The notes below the pieces were generated by a model. It saw only the letters and a program-made list of their open reading frames with translations. It was not told the origin of the DNA and did not search any database. From assembly GCA_020161775.1 (NCBI GenBank), contig JAIUOW010000016.1:62001-126000 (forward strand): DNA of 64,000 nucleotides, in the 5' to 3' direction. Position numbers and translations under genes: made by a program. Positions 49,399 through 60,411 of the stretch are shown in pieces (positions within the stretch are counted from its first letter, which is position 1; every line of letters begins with the position of its first letter). This DNA is from Pseudomonadota bacterium. Its GTDB lineage: Bacteria > Pseudomonadota > Gammaproteobacteria > Burkholderiales > Burkholderiaceae_C.

Positions 49399-50611
49399 GA
49401 CCACCAACATCGAGTGGTGCGATGCCACGTTCAACCCCTGGATGGGCTGCACAAAGGTCTCCCGTCAGGATACCGGCGGAGGTGGCTGCGATCACTGCTA
49501 TGCAGAGCATGAGACACCGGTGCGCGTGCATCGTGGCCAGGGCCGTGAACTGTGGGGCGCTGGTGCACCGCGCGTGCGCACGTCACCCGCAAACTGGCGC
49601 CAGCCGGAGCGGTGGAATGCAGAGCCTTTCCTGACATGCACAAAGTGCGGCTGGCGTGGCACCGGCGCGGAGCTGGAGCAGCAGGACTGCTGCAAAGTGC
49701 ATCACATCACCGGCGCCCGCCGCCGCGTCTTCTGCGCCAGCCTGGCCGACGTGTTCGATAACGAGGTGCCGGTGCAGTGGCGTCGCGACCTGTTCGATCT
49801 GATTGCGGCGACACCAAACCTGGACTGGCTGCTTCTGACGAAGCGCATTGGAAACGCCTCACGCATGATCGCCGAAGCGCAAGGCGACACGCTGCCGATC
49901 AGTAAATGGGCCGCGTGGCCGCTGCCCAACGTCTGGCTGGGCGCCACCATCGTCAACCAGAAGGAAGCCGACCGCGACATCCCGAAGCTGCTGGCCACTC
50001 CGGCGCGGGTGCGGTTCCTCTCGATGGAGCCGCTGCTTGGGCCGGTGGACCTGACGCAGGTTGACGATGGGCATGCGCACCGCGACGTTCCGCGCGAAGA
50101 GTGGGGCTCTATGGACGACGACGATTCTCCGCCTGGATTGTGGTGGAACGTGCTGTCGGGCGAGCGAACCATCATGCACGGAGGCGCCACGGGCGATTGG
50201 TCGCGCACCGATGCGTCCGTTGACTGGGTAATAGTCGGCGGCGAAAGCGGCCCCAAGGCGCGCCCCATGCACCCTGGCTGGGTCCGCAGCCTCCGCGATC
50301 AGTGCGCCGCCGCTGGAGTGCCATTTTTGTTCAAGCAATGGGGCGAATACAGGCCGGCGGCAACTGTCACAGAGGCCACGCTGCATCCGGTCATCACAAC
50401 AAACCGGGACGTTGCAGCGACAACACCCGAAGCGCGTTCATTCCGCCCGGCTTCTGGTTGCCACCACATGGAGCACCAAGTGGCCGGAATGTTGGACGGT
50501 AGCGGCGAATACGCCAAGCTCGACTGCGCGATGTTCAAGGCCGGCAAGAAGGCGGCCGGCCGACTGTTGGACGGTGCTGAGCACAACGGATTCCCAAAGG
50601 TGAACACATGA
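49391..50611 (+). CDS. DUF5131 (phage Gp37/Gp68) family protein
   Basis: The 406-residue protein shows the family start TNIEWCDATFNPWMGCTKVS followed by CDHCYAEH, and later LDWLLLTKRIGNASRMIAEA, PNVWLGATIVNQKEADRDIP, FLSMEPLLGPVDL and WVIVGGESGPKARPMHPGWV. The Cys set (GC...CDHC) resembles radical-SAM-type clusters in spacing but this is not proven. Family members occur in many phages and their function is unknown. It carries an extra Cys region (CTKCGWRGTG). Confidence 0.85.
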   Translation: MAKTTNIEWCDATFNPWMGCTKVSRQDTGGGGCDHCYAEHETPVRVHRGQGRELWGAGAPRVRTSPANWRQPERWNAEPFLTCTKCGWRGTGAELEQQDCCKVHHITGARRRVFCASLADVFDNEVPVQWRRDLFDLIAATPNLDWLLLTKRIGNASRMIAEAQGDTLPISKWAAWPLPNVWLGATIVNQKEADRDIPKLLATPARVRFLSMEPLLGPVDLTQVDDGHAHRDVPREEWGSMDDDDSPPGLWWNVLSGERTIMHGGATGDWSRTDASVDWVIVGGESGPKARPMHPGWVRSLRDQCAAAGVPFLFKQWGEYRPAATVTEATLHPVITTNRDVAATTPEARSFRPASGCHHMEHQVAGMLDGSGEYAKLDCAMFKAGKKAAGRLLDGAEHNGFPKVNT

Positions 50612-51114
50612 AAACCTATCCCCTGGCCCTGGCCGACATCGCGCCGAGCCTCAACCCCGCATTCAGCCCCAACCTGCACCAGTGGGTGGGCAAGAACTCC
50701 CACTTCGCCAGCGACGGCGGCACGCTCGATACCGTGTGGCGCGTGCGTCCGGGCGCGCCCATCGAAGCCCCGGCGGGCTCGCTGTTCATCGGCTACGCGT
50801 GCGATGACGGGTACTTTTCTGGATCCCGTCTGATGGGTGTGTTGTGCAACGGCCGCAAAGAATTGCGCTGGGCGTTCCTGCATCTTGCTGAGCACCTGGA
50901 CCCGGTGCCGGACTTCTGGGGCAACTACAAGCGCCTGGGGCGCTGCTTCATTGACCCCGACCACGCGATCAGCTTCATCGGCGAACGCTGGCACGAGGAG
51001 GGAGATCGCCGCACCTGCCTGTGGTGCGGTCACGAGCAGCAGCAGGAGCACTGGACCGAGAACGTAGAAATATCACGCTGGGTCAACGTCGCGCGCGAGG
51101 GGCAAGCAGCATGA
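50608..51114 (+). CDS. Phage protein, unknown
   Basis: A 168-residue protein ending in a CLWCGHEQQQEHW motif that may bind zinc. Coupled to its neighbours by four-base overlaps. No family is recognised. Confidence 0.62.
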   Translation: MKTYPLALADIAPSLNPAFSPNLHQWVGKNSHFASDGGTLDTVWRVRPGAPIEAPAGSLFIGYACDDGYFSGSRLMGVLCNGRKELRWAFLHLAEHLDPVPDFWGNYKRLGRCFIDPDHAISFIGERWHEEGDRRTCLWCGHEQQQEHWTENVEISRWVNVAREGQAA

Positions 51115-51602
51115 AGGTACGTTGCCTTTCAATCCGCCAGCCCTGGGTCTGGCATATCCTGCGCCCCGACATCACCGACCCGGCCACCCGGGCGCATGCC
51201 ATCGCGCACGACATCATCAAGACACTGGAGAACCGCAGCCGCCGCACGGGCATGCGCGGTGGTTTCCTGGTACATGCGGCGCAGGGAATGACCGAGGGTG
51301 ACTTCTGGTGCTGCGCTCATACGGCTGCCGACGCACTTGCGGGCAAGAAAATGCTCGACGGTTCGCTGGCGCCTCGCCCTACGCCCAAGGACGCGCCGCG
51401 CGGCGGCATCGTGGGCTACGCCAATCTCCACAACTGCGTCGAACACAGCACCTCCCCCTGGTACATGGGTGAATACGGCTACATCCTCAAGGACAACACG
51501 CCGCTCCCGTTTCTGCCGTGCAAGGGCATGCTGGGCTTCTTCTGGGCCGAGGTGCCAGACGACTACCTGCCCGCGCACCTGCATGAGGGCCTGATGTCGT
51601 GA
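51111..51602 (+). CDS. ASCH domain-like protein
   Basis: The 163-residue protein has ASCH-domain features: VRCLSIRQPWVWHIL at the start, TLENRSRRTGMRGGFLVHAA for the conserved basic patch, and GGIVGYANLHNC for the beta-barrel. ASCH proteins bind RNA or nucleotides. It follows DUF5131 and an unknown gene in one tight run. Confidence 0.75.
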   Translation: MKVRCLSIRQPWVWHILRPDITDPATRAHAIAHDIIKTLENRSRRTGMRGGFLVHAAQGMTEGDFWCCAHTAADALAGKKMLDGSLAPRPTPKDAPRGGIVGYANLHNCVEHSTSPWYMGEYGYILKDNTPLPFLPCKGMLGFFWAEVPDDYLPAHLHEGLMS

Positions 51603-51811
51603 TCGAGCAGATCCTGCAATGGCACAAGACCGCCGAGGTGGGCCTGCCGCCGACGGATGCGGAAACCGTGTTCGTCGGCCGCAATGGCAATGGCTTCTGT
51701 GGCTGCTTCAACGAGGTACGCGCTTCGGACCAAATGTGCTTCTACCTCACAGCCGAAGACAGCGTAACCGTGATGAGCGACCTCACCGAATGGGCAAGGC
51801 TTTCCCAATGA
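51599..51811 (+). CDS. Small phage protein, unknown
   Basis: A 70-residue protein (VFVGRNGNGFCGCFNEVRAS) with a GTG start overlapping the ASCH stop. No family is recognised. Confidence 0.58.
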   Translation: MIEQILQWHKTAEVGLPPTDAETVFVGRNGNGFCGCFNEVRASDQMCFYLTAEDSVTVMSDLTEWARLSQ

Positions 51812-52005
51812 GCACCACCACGGCAGAACAGCCGAAACAGATCACGCTGGCCGACTGGGCAAAAGCTCAGTTCGCCACCGTTCCCCACGTCAACACCCTG
51901 CGCAAGTGGGCACGCGAGAAGCAGATCCAGCCGGCGCCGAAGCTGGTGGGGCGAGCCTATCTCGTCGTTCCTGCTGCGAAGTACGTCGGAAAGGCGAAAC
52001 CCTGA
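51808..52005 (+). CDS. Excisionase-like protein
   Basis: The 65-residue protein matches the excisionase winged-helix: ITLADWAKAQFATVPHVNTL, RKWAREKQIQPAPKLVGRAY and LVVPAAKYV. It should bend attachment-site DNA and direct the integrase towards excision. It lies in the rightward operon upstream of the integrase, with four-base overlaps. Confidence 0.78.
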   Translation: MSTTTAEQPKQITLADWAKAQFATVPHVNTLRKWAREKQIQPAPKLVGRAYLVVPAAKYVGKAKP

Positions 52006-52640
52006 TGTCCCTATCTCTCGCCGCAGAGCTGCCCGCCCGAGCCGCCCATGTCACACGGTACACCGTGGAGCATCACGGCGATTGCATCCTGATCTATGGC
52101 GCGGTGCCAATGTCCGCGTTTGCCGTGCTCGCCAAGCTCGCGCCGGGCAAGTCCGTCATGAGCAGCCATGTCGCCCGGTTGGCCGGGGCAACTTTCGCGT
52201 TCGGGCTGTCCAAAGACCTTGATGCGCTCAAGACAACGCTGGAACCCGCCGCCCTCGCGCGAGTAGCGGACCGGTACCGGCATCTATCGAGCGCGCTTCA
52301 AGAGTGGCTCGCCTGGGGCGAGCATGGCACCAGCAGCCTGACGATGTTCACGCGGCTCGCGGGCGTGAACGTCCTGAACGACGGTCAAACCGATGTGCCT
52401 CACGACGCTGATGACCTGTCACGCTGCAGGCGCCTGCTGGACACCTGCCCCGAGCTGGTACCGCTGCTCCCGGGCATGGCCGATGTATCGCCGGCATGGG
52501 CCCGCCTGATCGCTCGCTGGGACGAGCTGTGCACGCTCATGGACACCGAGGCGCCGGCCTGGCACACCAAACTTCCAAACACCCCGCGCACCAATGCGCT
52601 TCTCAATCAACTGAATTCCACCAATGACAACACCGACTGA
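52005..52640 (+). CDS. Phage protein, unknown
   Basis: A 211-residue protein with a beta-rich N-terminal half (RYTVEHHGDCILIYGAVPMS) and a helical rest. Its start abuts the excisionase stop (TGATG). No family is recognised. Confidence 0.62.
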   Translation: MSLSLAAELPARAAHVTRYTVEHHGDCILIYGAVPMSAFAVLAKLAPGKSVMSSHVARLAGATFAFGLSKDLDALKTTLEPAALARVADRYRHLSSALQEWLAWGEHGTSSLTMFTRLAGVNVLNDGQTDVPHDADDLSRCRRLLDTCPELVPLLPGMADVSPAWARLIARWDELCTLMDTEAPAWHTKLPNTPRTNALLNQLNSTNDNTD

Positions 52641-53805
52641 AGACCTCGACCCGAGCGAGCTGGACCTTGAACAACAATTCGGACAGTGCGCGCCCCGCGA
52701 TCCGATGGGCGTGCAGTACGGCGCCGCCGACAGCGCCGACTTTTCAGAGGGCACCTGGTCATTCAAGATGCACGGCGACTGGAAGGTTGCCGCTGGCGAG
52801 TTCGCCATCGTGCCGCGCGTTGAATTTTCCGCTCAGGTGTCCGCGCAAGCCAAGGCACTACAGGCGATGGCACCCGCAATTCGCAATGCTCGAACCACAC
52901 TGCTGATCGCGGCCGGCGCCGTACCCAACGGCGCACTGAAGAATCGCTACATCCAGGCGGCCAACGGGCTCTTGGAGTTCACTGTCGAGCCCTCGGAATT
53001 GCCGCCTTTGACATGCTCGCGCTCTCGGCGATCCGACTGCGCTCTATTCGACCCGCAGGCAAACAAAGACTTCTACGAGCGGTTGTTGTCACCGGAATTT
53101 CTCGCCGCTGAAGATGCTGCTGGCGGTGTTCTCGCAGCCGGCGGACTGGACAAGGCACCTGCAGTAGCAGGGGAGGCGGCGACCGTTTCACACACGGGTG
53201 ACCGAGACATTGACACGGCCAATCTGCTGGAAGAGTGCGCAACGATGTTGACGGACTACGCCCTGCATCAGCGTGACCTCGGCAACGACAGCACGGCCGC
53301 TGGCGCAGACGCTCACGCCTACAGGCTGCGACGCCTCAACGTCGCCCAGCCTCAACCCCTCCTCGCATCAGAGGCTGCGACGGGCGTGGATGTGCTGCGA
53401 TTGGTTGCTGCTGCCCGCGCTGTTTACGCGCATCGCTACCAGATGGGTGCGCCGATGCTGGGTATTTACGACGAACTCAAATCCGCTGCGGAGGCTGCCG
53501 CCCTCCAGCCCCGGCCAGTGGCGGAGCCGCGCTCGTTGGTTCTCTGGGGAAGTAAGGCGGAGCCAGCAGAGCCGCAGGCGCAGGGCATTTTGAGTGAGTA
53601 CAGGGAAGCCCTTGAAGAAGGACAGGCTGGCGCTGCGCGGCTGATCTGGCAGTCGATCCAAAGGGGTCCGGGCGCACAACCCGATTGGGCTCTGAAAGAG
53701 GTCAACCGCCCCGGCGGCTTCTATTGGAACGACGGCGTTTCCATCGTCCATACGAACCTGGCCGAACTGGTTGATCACGACGCGGCCAGTGCATCCAAGG
53801 AGTAG
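52624..53805 (+). CDS. Phage protein, unknown
   Basis: A 393-residue protein. Residues 1-120 look beta-rich, 190-300 are helical, and the last ~80 carry SLVLWGSKAEPAEPQAQG. It overlaps the previous gene by 17 bases. No family is recognised; it may be several modules. Confidence 0.6.
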   Translation: MTTPTEDLDPSELDLEQQFGQCAPRDPMGVQYGAADSADFSEGTWSFKMHGDWKVAAGEFAIVPRVEFSAQVSAQAKALQAMAPAIRNARTTLLIAAGAVPNGALKNRYIQAANGLLEFTVEPSELPPLTCSRSRRSDCALFDPQANKDFYERLLSPEFLAAEDAAGGVLAAGGLDKAPAVAGEAATVSHTGDRDIDTANLLEECATMLTDYALHQRDLGNDSTAAGADAHAYRLRRLNVAQPQPLLASEAATGVDVLRLVAAARAVYAHRYQMGAPMLGIYDELKSAAEAAALQPRPVAEPRSLVLWGSKAEPAEPQAQGILSEYREALEEGQAGAARLIWQSIQRGPGAQPDWALKEVNRPGGFYWNDGVSIVHTNLAELVDHDAASASKE

Positions 53806-53807
53806 CT

Positions 53808-54437
53808 ATGGACCAAACTGGAAACGGCCACGGCCACTCGCAATCGCCTGGCGGCACTTCGGCGCACAGCAACCCGCCCACGCCCGTCGGCGTTGTAGCG
53901 CCCATGGTGGACCCCGTGCCTCCCTCCGTCGCCGAGACACCAGACGCGCCCGGCACGCGGGACGACGTGCTGCACTACATCGGCACGTGCCTCGCGCGCC
54001 TGCAGGTGCGCGCCGAACGCGATGCCGCCGGCCACGGCGTGAGCATCAGCAACGGCTCCGCGTGCGACCTGCAGCACGCGCTTCGGGAGGCTGAAAAGTT
54101 CATCGCCGCGCAGCCCCAGGCCGACCATATTGCGGACGCCAGCAATATGGTCCCTGCCCCGCTGGTGGGCGTTGCCCTGGGGCCCATCGCATTCGAGTTC
54201 AGCAGCTTCCAACAATGGGTGAACAAGGCTGCTGGCTGGTTCGAGGGCCTGGCGTACAACAACCTCAATGCGGCAATGAAGCGCTACGTGAGCATAGACG
54301 CGGCCGGCCGCGTGTGCATGATCGGCAAGGACTTCATGCGGGCGCGCGACGAGGGTAAGTTCCCGGTGCGGGTGTACCTGATCGACGCGAAACAGGAAAA
54401 CGCGCCGCCCACCGATGCCCACGCATCCCCAGAATAA
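53808..54437 (+). CDS. Phage protein, unknown
   Basis: A 209-residue protein, disordered and Pro/Gly-rich for 55 residues, then helical, with a C-terminal stretch (AMKRYVSIDAAGRVCMIGKD FMRA region) that looks folded. Starts two bases after the previous stop. No family is recognised. Confidence 0.6.
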   Translation: MDQTGNGHGHSQSPGGTSAHSNPPTPVGVVAPMVDPVPPSVAETPDAPGTRDDVLHYIGTCLARLQVRAERDAAGHGVSISNGSACDLQHALREAEKFIAAQPQADHIADASNMVPAPLVGVALGPIAFEFSSFQQWVNKAAGWFEGLAYNNLNAAMKRYVSIDAAGRVCMIGKDFMRARDEGKFPVRVYLIDAKQENAPPTDAHASPE

Positions 54438-54441
54438 CCCC

Positions 54442-54654
54442 ATGAGCACCAACGAACCCATTGCCGAGCCCAACGCGGCGGAAGACAAGATCATCTGGCG
54501 GACCGAGCTGCGCCAGATGCTCGACAACGTGAGCAGCGAGACGATCCGTGTCTGGATGAAGAAGGGAAAGCTACCCCGCCCGGACACCCAGCTCAGCGCG
54601 CGCACCATGGGCTGGCGCCGCTCGACCCTGGTCAAGGCCGGCATCGCGCTCTAA
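54442..54654 (+). CDS. AlpA-like phage regulator
   Basis: The 70-residue protein has a MerR/AlpA-like helix-turn-helix: LRQMLDNVSSETIRVWMKKG, then KLPRPDTQLSARTMGWRRST. AlpA-type proteins activate integrase or excision genes. Its last 84 bases overlap the end of the convergent integrase gene, so the two messages are complementary. Confidence 0.7.
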   Translation: MSTNEPIAEPNAAEDKIIWRTELRQMLDNVSSETIRVWMKKGKLPRPDTQLSARTMGWRRSTLVKAGIAL

Positions 54655-55857
54655 CCAGTTGGCCCAGTCCTGCAGCATCTTGCGGCGCTCGGGCAGGTAC
54701 AGGGCCTTGTTGTAGGCCGCCCGAACTTTGTCTTCGGGTGCATGAGCGAGCTGGCGCTCAATCGCATCAGGGGTATAGCCCCGCTCGTTCGCCCATGTCG
54801 AGCCCACGCTACGAAACCCGTGCCCGGTCATCCGGTTCTTGTAGCCCATGCGGTAGAGCAGCATCAGGATGGTGCTGTCGCTCATGGCCCTGTCCAGCCG
54901 GTGTTCTGCCGGGAACACGTAGACGCTGCCTCGCGAGCGCGCCCACAGCTTGAGGAGCAGCTCGCGCGCCTGGCGCGGCAGGGGCACCAGATGGGCCTTG
55001 CGCCGCTTCATTTTCGACTCGGGGACCTCCCACAGCCACTCCACCGCCGGATCCGGCAGCGGCCCATCGTCGCGCCGGCCGTGGAAGGCGTCTATCTCGC
55101 CCCACTCCATGGTGCGCAGCTCCTGGGTCCGGGTCCAGGTATAGGCCAGCATGCGGGTGGCCAGCACGGCGAGCAACTCGCCTTGCAGCCGCAGGTTCTG
55201 CCACAGCTCAGGCATCTCGCGCTCGCTCAGGGCCGCGTGCGACTCCACCACGGCCACAGCAAAGGCCCGCTTGGGGTTGATCAGCTCCGCCGGGTTCGCC
55301 TCCGCATAGCCCTGCTCGATGGCCCAGTAGAAGACCTGCCCGACCCACATCCTGGTCTTGCGCACGTACACGTGCAGGCCGGCTGCGTCCATGGCGTTGA
55401 GTGCGCCGAGTAGCGAATCTCGCGTGATCGTCCGGATGTCGAGCTTGCCCAGCTTGGGGCCCAGGTGCAGCTCGATGGCGCGCTTCGCGTTCGCGCGGTA
55501 GCTGTCGGTGATGTCCTTGCGGCCGTCCCAATATTCGTCCGATGCAGCCATCAATGTCATGCTCTTCTGCGCGGCCGGCGCCTGGGCTGGCTTGACCACG
55601 GCCGGCTCGCCGGCGATCAGCCGGCGCTTGAGAGCGTCACGCTTGCCCCGCGCCTCCGCCAGCGTCACCAGTGGATACTCTCCATGGGTGGCTGTCTGGG
55701 GTTTGCCATCGGCGTTCCGGTAGGCCTGGCGCCACACCTTGGCGCCCTTGGACGATACCCACAGGTACAGGCCGCCCCCGTCAAAGAGCTTCTTCTCCTT
55801 CGCGCCCGGCTTGGTGTTGCGGCACAGGTGATCGGTGAGACGGTTCGTTGTAGGCAT
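54571..55857 (-). CDS. int: Tyrosine integrase (P4-type)
   Basis: The 428-residue enzyme has the N-terminal DUF4102-type arm-binding domain of P4-like integrases (DGGGLYLWVSSKGAKVWRQA), a core-binding domain (~100-200) and the catalytic set Arg243, HGFR (His346, Arg349), His372 and Tyr382. The ATG at 55857 is chosen because TAGGCAT arm repeats surround it. It directs integration into the tRNA-Ser gene 175 bases away. Confidence 0.92.
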   Translation of the reverse strand: MPTTNRLTDHLCRNTKPGAKEKKLFDGGGLYLWVSSKGAKVWRQAYRNADGKPQTATHGEYPLVTLAEARGKRDALKRRLIAGEPAVVKPAQAPAAQKSMTLMAASDEYWDGRKDITDSYRANAKRAIELHLGPKLGKLDIRTITRDSLLGALNAMDAAGLHVYVRKTRMWVGQVFYWAIEQGYAEANPAELINPKRAFAVAVVESHAALSEREMPELWQNLRLQGELLAVLATRMLAYTWTRTQELRTMEWGEIDAFHGRRDDGPLPDPAVEWLWEVPESKMKRRKAHLVPLPRQARELLLKLWARSRGSVYVFPAEHRLDRAMSDSTILMLLYRMGYKNRMTGHGFRSVGSTWANERGYTPDAIERQLAHAPEDKVRAAYNKALYLPERRKMLQDWANWLERDAGLDQGRAAPAHGARAELGVRAG

Positions 55858-56031
55858 CCTGGTGAGGCCCACCGCTGGATGCCTACATGCCTACCTACTC
55901 ATAGGCATGGATTTCATCCGGGGATCTTGGGCTTCGGTGGTTTCGGAGCCTGCATTTTCACCCTAAACCGTTGAATCGCTTGGGGTTTTCTTGGGATGCT
56001 AGGGATTTATCTGGACATCTTGGGATGTCCG
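55851..56031. promoter_or_regulatory. Attachment-site region (attP-derived arm and core repeats)
   Basis: Four TAGGCAT units (both orientations) lie at 55851-55908, consistent with integrase arm sites. TTGGGATG recurs at 55991 and 56020, and GGACATC-TTGG-GATGTCC (56013-56030) abuts the tRNA 3' end at 56032. The actual crossover core is expected within or at the tRNA 3' end; the matching left copy lies outside the window. Confidence 0.6.
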
Positions 56032-56119
<88 letters not shown>

Positions 56120-56165
56120 TGTATCCGGTGTCGCGTGGTGCGAAGCCGCAGATTCTAACCCAAGC

Positions 56166-57485
<1,320 letters not shown>

Positions 57486-57542
57486 TTAGTGGGCGGGGCT
57501 TTCGGGGGTAGCATGATTGCCAGAACCGAGCGGGAGCACCCC

Positions 57543-57968
57543 ATGCAGATCGAACCCTACCTGTTCTTTGACGGCAACTGCGAAGCCGCCCTGACCTTCT
57601 ATGCCCAGTGCCTGGGCGGCCAGATCACGCTGCTGCGCCGGTTTGAAGGCTCGCCCATGGAAGCCCAGTTGAGCCCCGACTGGAAAAACAAGGTCATGCA
57701 CGCCACGCTGGAGGCCAATGGGCACCGCTTCATGGCCAGCGACCGCATGCCAGGCCAGCCGTTTGCGGGCCATGCGGGATTTTCGATGTCAGTCAATATT
57801 CCGCAGGACACCGCGCGGGCCGAGGCCGTGTTCAAGGCGCTGGCCGTAGGCGGCATCGTGACCATGCCGTTTGCGCAAACCTTCTGGGGCGCGCGCTTTG
57901 GCATGCTGGTGGACAAGTTCGGCGTGGGCTGGATGGTCAACTGCGACTTGCAGCCAGCCACCCAGTAA
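57543..57968 (+). CDS. VOC-family protein (PhnB-like)
   Basis: The 141-residue protein matches the PhnB/glyoxalase-like fold: EPYLFFDGNCEAALTFYAQC, SDRMPGQPFAGHAGFSMSVN and MPFAQTFWGARFGMLVDKFG. Members of this subgroup often have no known substrate. GGGAGC precedes the ATG at 57543. Confidence 0.88.
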   Translation: MQIEPYLFFDGNCEAALTFYAQCLGGQITLLRRFEGSPMEAQLSPDWKNKVMHATLEANGHRFMASDRMPGQPFAGHAGFSMSVNIPQDTARAEAVFKALAVGGIVTMPFAQTFWGARFGMLVDKFGVGWMVNCDLQPATQ

Positions 57969-57987
57969 CGCGGCCTGGCAACGCCGC

Positions 57988-58929
57988 TCAGTGCGCCAGC
58001 GTGGCCGGGTCCAGGTTGGCGCCGCAGATCACCAGGCAGACCTTTTCGTCCGGGCGCGGGGCATAGGCGCCCGTCTGCAACGCGGCCAGCCCCAGCGCCG
58101 CCGCCGGCTCCACGGCCAGCTTGAATTCATTCCACAGCCACAGCTGCGCCGCGCGGATGGCCGCGTCGGGCAGCAGCAGCGCGTCTTTCACATGCTGCTG
58201 CGTCACCTCCCACGCAATGGCGCCAATGCGTTTGGCGCCCAATGAATCGGCGGCGATGCCGCTGACGGCCACGTCCACGGGCTCGCCCGCCTCGCGCGCG
58301 CGGTACAGCGTGGGGGCCAGTTCCGGCTCCAGCGCCACCACGCGGGCGCGCTGACCAAACCATGACGCGATGCCAGCGATCAGCCCGCCACCACCCACGC
58401 TGACCAGCACGCTGCCCGGCAGGCCGCCCTGCGCTTCGATTTCCATGGCCAGCGTGCCCGCGCCCGCCACCACCTCGGGTTGGTCATAGGCATGGGTCAG
58501 CAAGGCGCCGGTTTCCTGCTGGCGGGCCAGGCAGGCCTGCAGTGCGTCGGCATAGGCCGCACCGGTAACCACCACCTGCGCCCCCAGCGCGGCCAGCCGG
58601 TCGCGCTTGGCTTGGCTGGACACCGTGGGCACATACACCTCGCAGCGCACGCCCAGCGCGCGGGCCGCCGCCGCCGTGGCAATGCCGGCGTTGCCGCCCG
58701 ACGCCACGATCACGCCGCTGCCGGGGATCGGGTTGGCCATCAGCCGGTTGAGCATGCCGCGGGCCTTGAAGCTGCCGCCGGTCTGCAGCTGTTCCAGCTT
58801 CAGCCACACCTCGTCGCAGTCCAGGCCGAAGGCCGCGCCCGGCAGCTTGAGCAGTGGCGTTTCACGCAGGAAGCCGGCGGGGCTGCCGTGCAGGCGCTGC
58901 GCGGCCTGGCGGATCAGGTCAGGCATCAT
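57988..58929 (-). CDS. PLP-dependent threonine/serine dehydratase-like enzyme
   Basis: The 313-residue protein is a fold-type II PLP enzyme: [10 protein letters not shown] with the Schiff-base Lys, [17 protein letters not shown], and [14 protein letters not shown] for the phosphate loop. It resembles catabolic threonine or serine dehydratases and serine racemases. The start ATG-ATG overlaps the stop of ispH. Confidence 0.85.
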   Translation of the reverse strand: MMPDLIRQAAQRLHGSPAGFLRETPLLKLPGAAFGLDCDEVWLKLEQLQTGGSFKARGMLNRLMANPIPGSGVIVASGGNAGIATAAAARALGVRCEVYVPTVSSQAKRDRLAALGAQVVVTGAAYADALQACLARQQETGALLTHAYDQPEVVAGAGTLAMEIEAQGGLPGSVLVSVGGGGLIAGIASWFGQRARVVALEPELAPTLYRAREAGEPVDVAVSGIAADSLGAKRIGAIAWEVTQQHVKDALLLPDAAIRAAQLWLWNEFKLAVEPAAALGLAALQTGAYAPRPDEKVCLVICGANLDPATLAH

Positions 58930-59882
58930 GCTTCGAGCTTCAGGCCCTTGGGCAAGGGGAATTTCACGGTTTCCTGGATGCCGTCCATCTTGCGCACCGA
59001 CACGGCCCCCAGCGCCTTGATGCGGTCGATCACGGCGCGCACCAGCACTTCGGGCGCGGACGCACCCGCCGTCAGGCCCACGCGCGCCTTGCCGTCCAGC
59101 CACTGGGCCTGCAGCTCGTCGGCGGAGTCCACCATGTAGGCGTCCACACCCAGCTTGCGCGCCAGCTCGGCCAGACGGTTGCTGTTGGAACTGGTGGGGC
59201 TGCCCACCACGATGAGCAGGTCCACCTGGGGCGACATGACCTTCACCGCGTCCTGCCGGTTCTGGGTGGCGTAGCAGATGTCCTGCTGCTTGGGCTCACG
59301 GATGTTGGGAAAGCGCCTGCGCACGGCGGCGCTGATCTCGGCCGCGTCGTCCACGCTCAGCGTGGTCTGGGTGACCACGGCCAGCTTGTCCGTCTGCGTG
59401 GGCTGCACCCCCGCCACGTCCTTCACGTCTTCCACCAGGTGGATGCCGTGGTCCAGCTGGCCCATGGTGCCCTCCACCTCGGGGTGGCCCTTGTGGCCGA
59501 TCATGATGAACTCGTAGCCTTCCTTGGCCAGCTTGGCCACTTCCACATGCACCTTGGTCACCAGCGGGCAGGTGGCGTCAAACACCTCGAAGCCGCGCGC
59601 GGCGGCCTCCTGCTGGATGGCCTTGCTCACGCCGTGCGCGCTGAACACCAGCGTGGCGCCGGGCGGCACATCGGCCAGGTCTTCAATGAAGATCGCGCCC
59701 TTGGCCTTGAGGTCGTTCACCACATAGGTGTTGTGCACGATCTCGTGGCGCACATAGATCGGCGCGCCAAACTTGGCAATGGCACGCTCCACGATCTCGA
59801 TGGCGCGGTCCACCCCCGCGCAGAAGCCGCGCGGCTCGGCCAGCAGGATTTCCATTTCAGCGTTGGTGGGGGTATTGCTCAT
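58926..59882 (-). CDS. ispH: 4-hydroxy-3-methylbut-2-enyl diphosphate reductase
   Basis: The 318-residue protein has the LytB/IspH pattern: [41 protein letters not shown], with the three Cys that hold the Fe-S cluster, and [10 protein letters not shown]. It makes IPP and DMAPP in the MEP isoprenoid pathway. It overlaps fkpB by four bases. Confidence 0.97.
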   Translation of the reverse strand: MSNTPTNAEMEILLAEPRGFCAGVDRAIEIVERAIAKFGAPIYVRHEIVHNTYVVNDLKAKGAIFIEDLADVPPGATLVFSAHGVSKAIQQEAAARGFEVFDATCPLVTKVHVEVAKLAKEGYEFIMIGHKGHPEVEGTMGQLDHGIHLVEDVKDVAGVQPTQTDKLAVVTQTTLSVDDAAEISAAVRRRFPNIREPKQQDICYATQNRQDAVKVMSPQVDLLIVVGSPTSSNSNRLAELARKLGVDAYMVDSADELQAQWLDGKARVGLTAGASAPEVLVRAVIDRIKALGAVSVRKMDGIQETVKFPLPKGLKLEA

Positions 59883-60355
59883 AGAACCCCGATCACATGC
59901 ACTTCAAACGTCACCGGCTTGCCCGCCAGCGGGTGGTTGAAGTCAAACAGCACGGCGTCGGCGCGGCCGTCGCCGTCACCGTCCTTGCCCACCTGCTGCA
60001 CCGCGCCGGCATAGCTGCCCATACCGTCGGGTGTGGGGAACTGCACCACGTCACCCACCTGGTATTGCTCGTTCGGGTCGCCCATTTCATTGAGCAGCTT
60101 GCGCGCCACCCACTGCTGCATGTCGGGGTTGCGTTCACCAAAGGCTTCGCCCGCGGGGATGTCGAACGTGGCGCGCGCGCCCTCCTCCAGCCCGATCAGG
60201 CGCTGCTCCATCGCGGGCGACAGCTCGCCCGTGCCCAGCGACAGCGTGGCCGGCTTGTCGTTGAAGGTGTTGATGATGTCGCCGCCCGGCCCGGCCAGGC
60301 GGTAATGCAGCGTGAGGAACGATCCCGCCTGCACGCGGGGAGGGTTGGGTGCCAT
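59879..60355 (-). CDS. fkpB: FKBP-type peptidyl-prolyl isomerase, SlyD/FkpB-like
   Basis: The 158-residue protein has the FKBP core with inserted IF domain: [40 protein letters not shown] and [20 protein letters not shown]. It catalyses proline isomerisation. The ispH neighbour and overlap (fkpB-ispH) is a common bacterial pair. Confidence 0.92.
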   Translation of the reverse strand: MAPNPPRVQAGSFLTLHYRLAGPGGDIINTFNDKPATLSLGTGELSPAMEQRLIGLEEGARATFDIPAGEAFGERNPDMQQWVARKLLNEMGDPNEQYQVGDVVQFPTPDGMGSYAGAVQQVGKDGDGDGRADAVLFDFNHPLAGKPVTFEVHVIGVL

Positions 60356-60411
60356 GGAACTCTCTATAAACTGGCCCCCATTGTAGAAACCTGCGCTCCA
60401 CCGCCCGCCCC

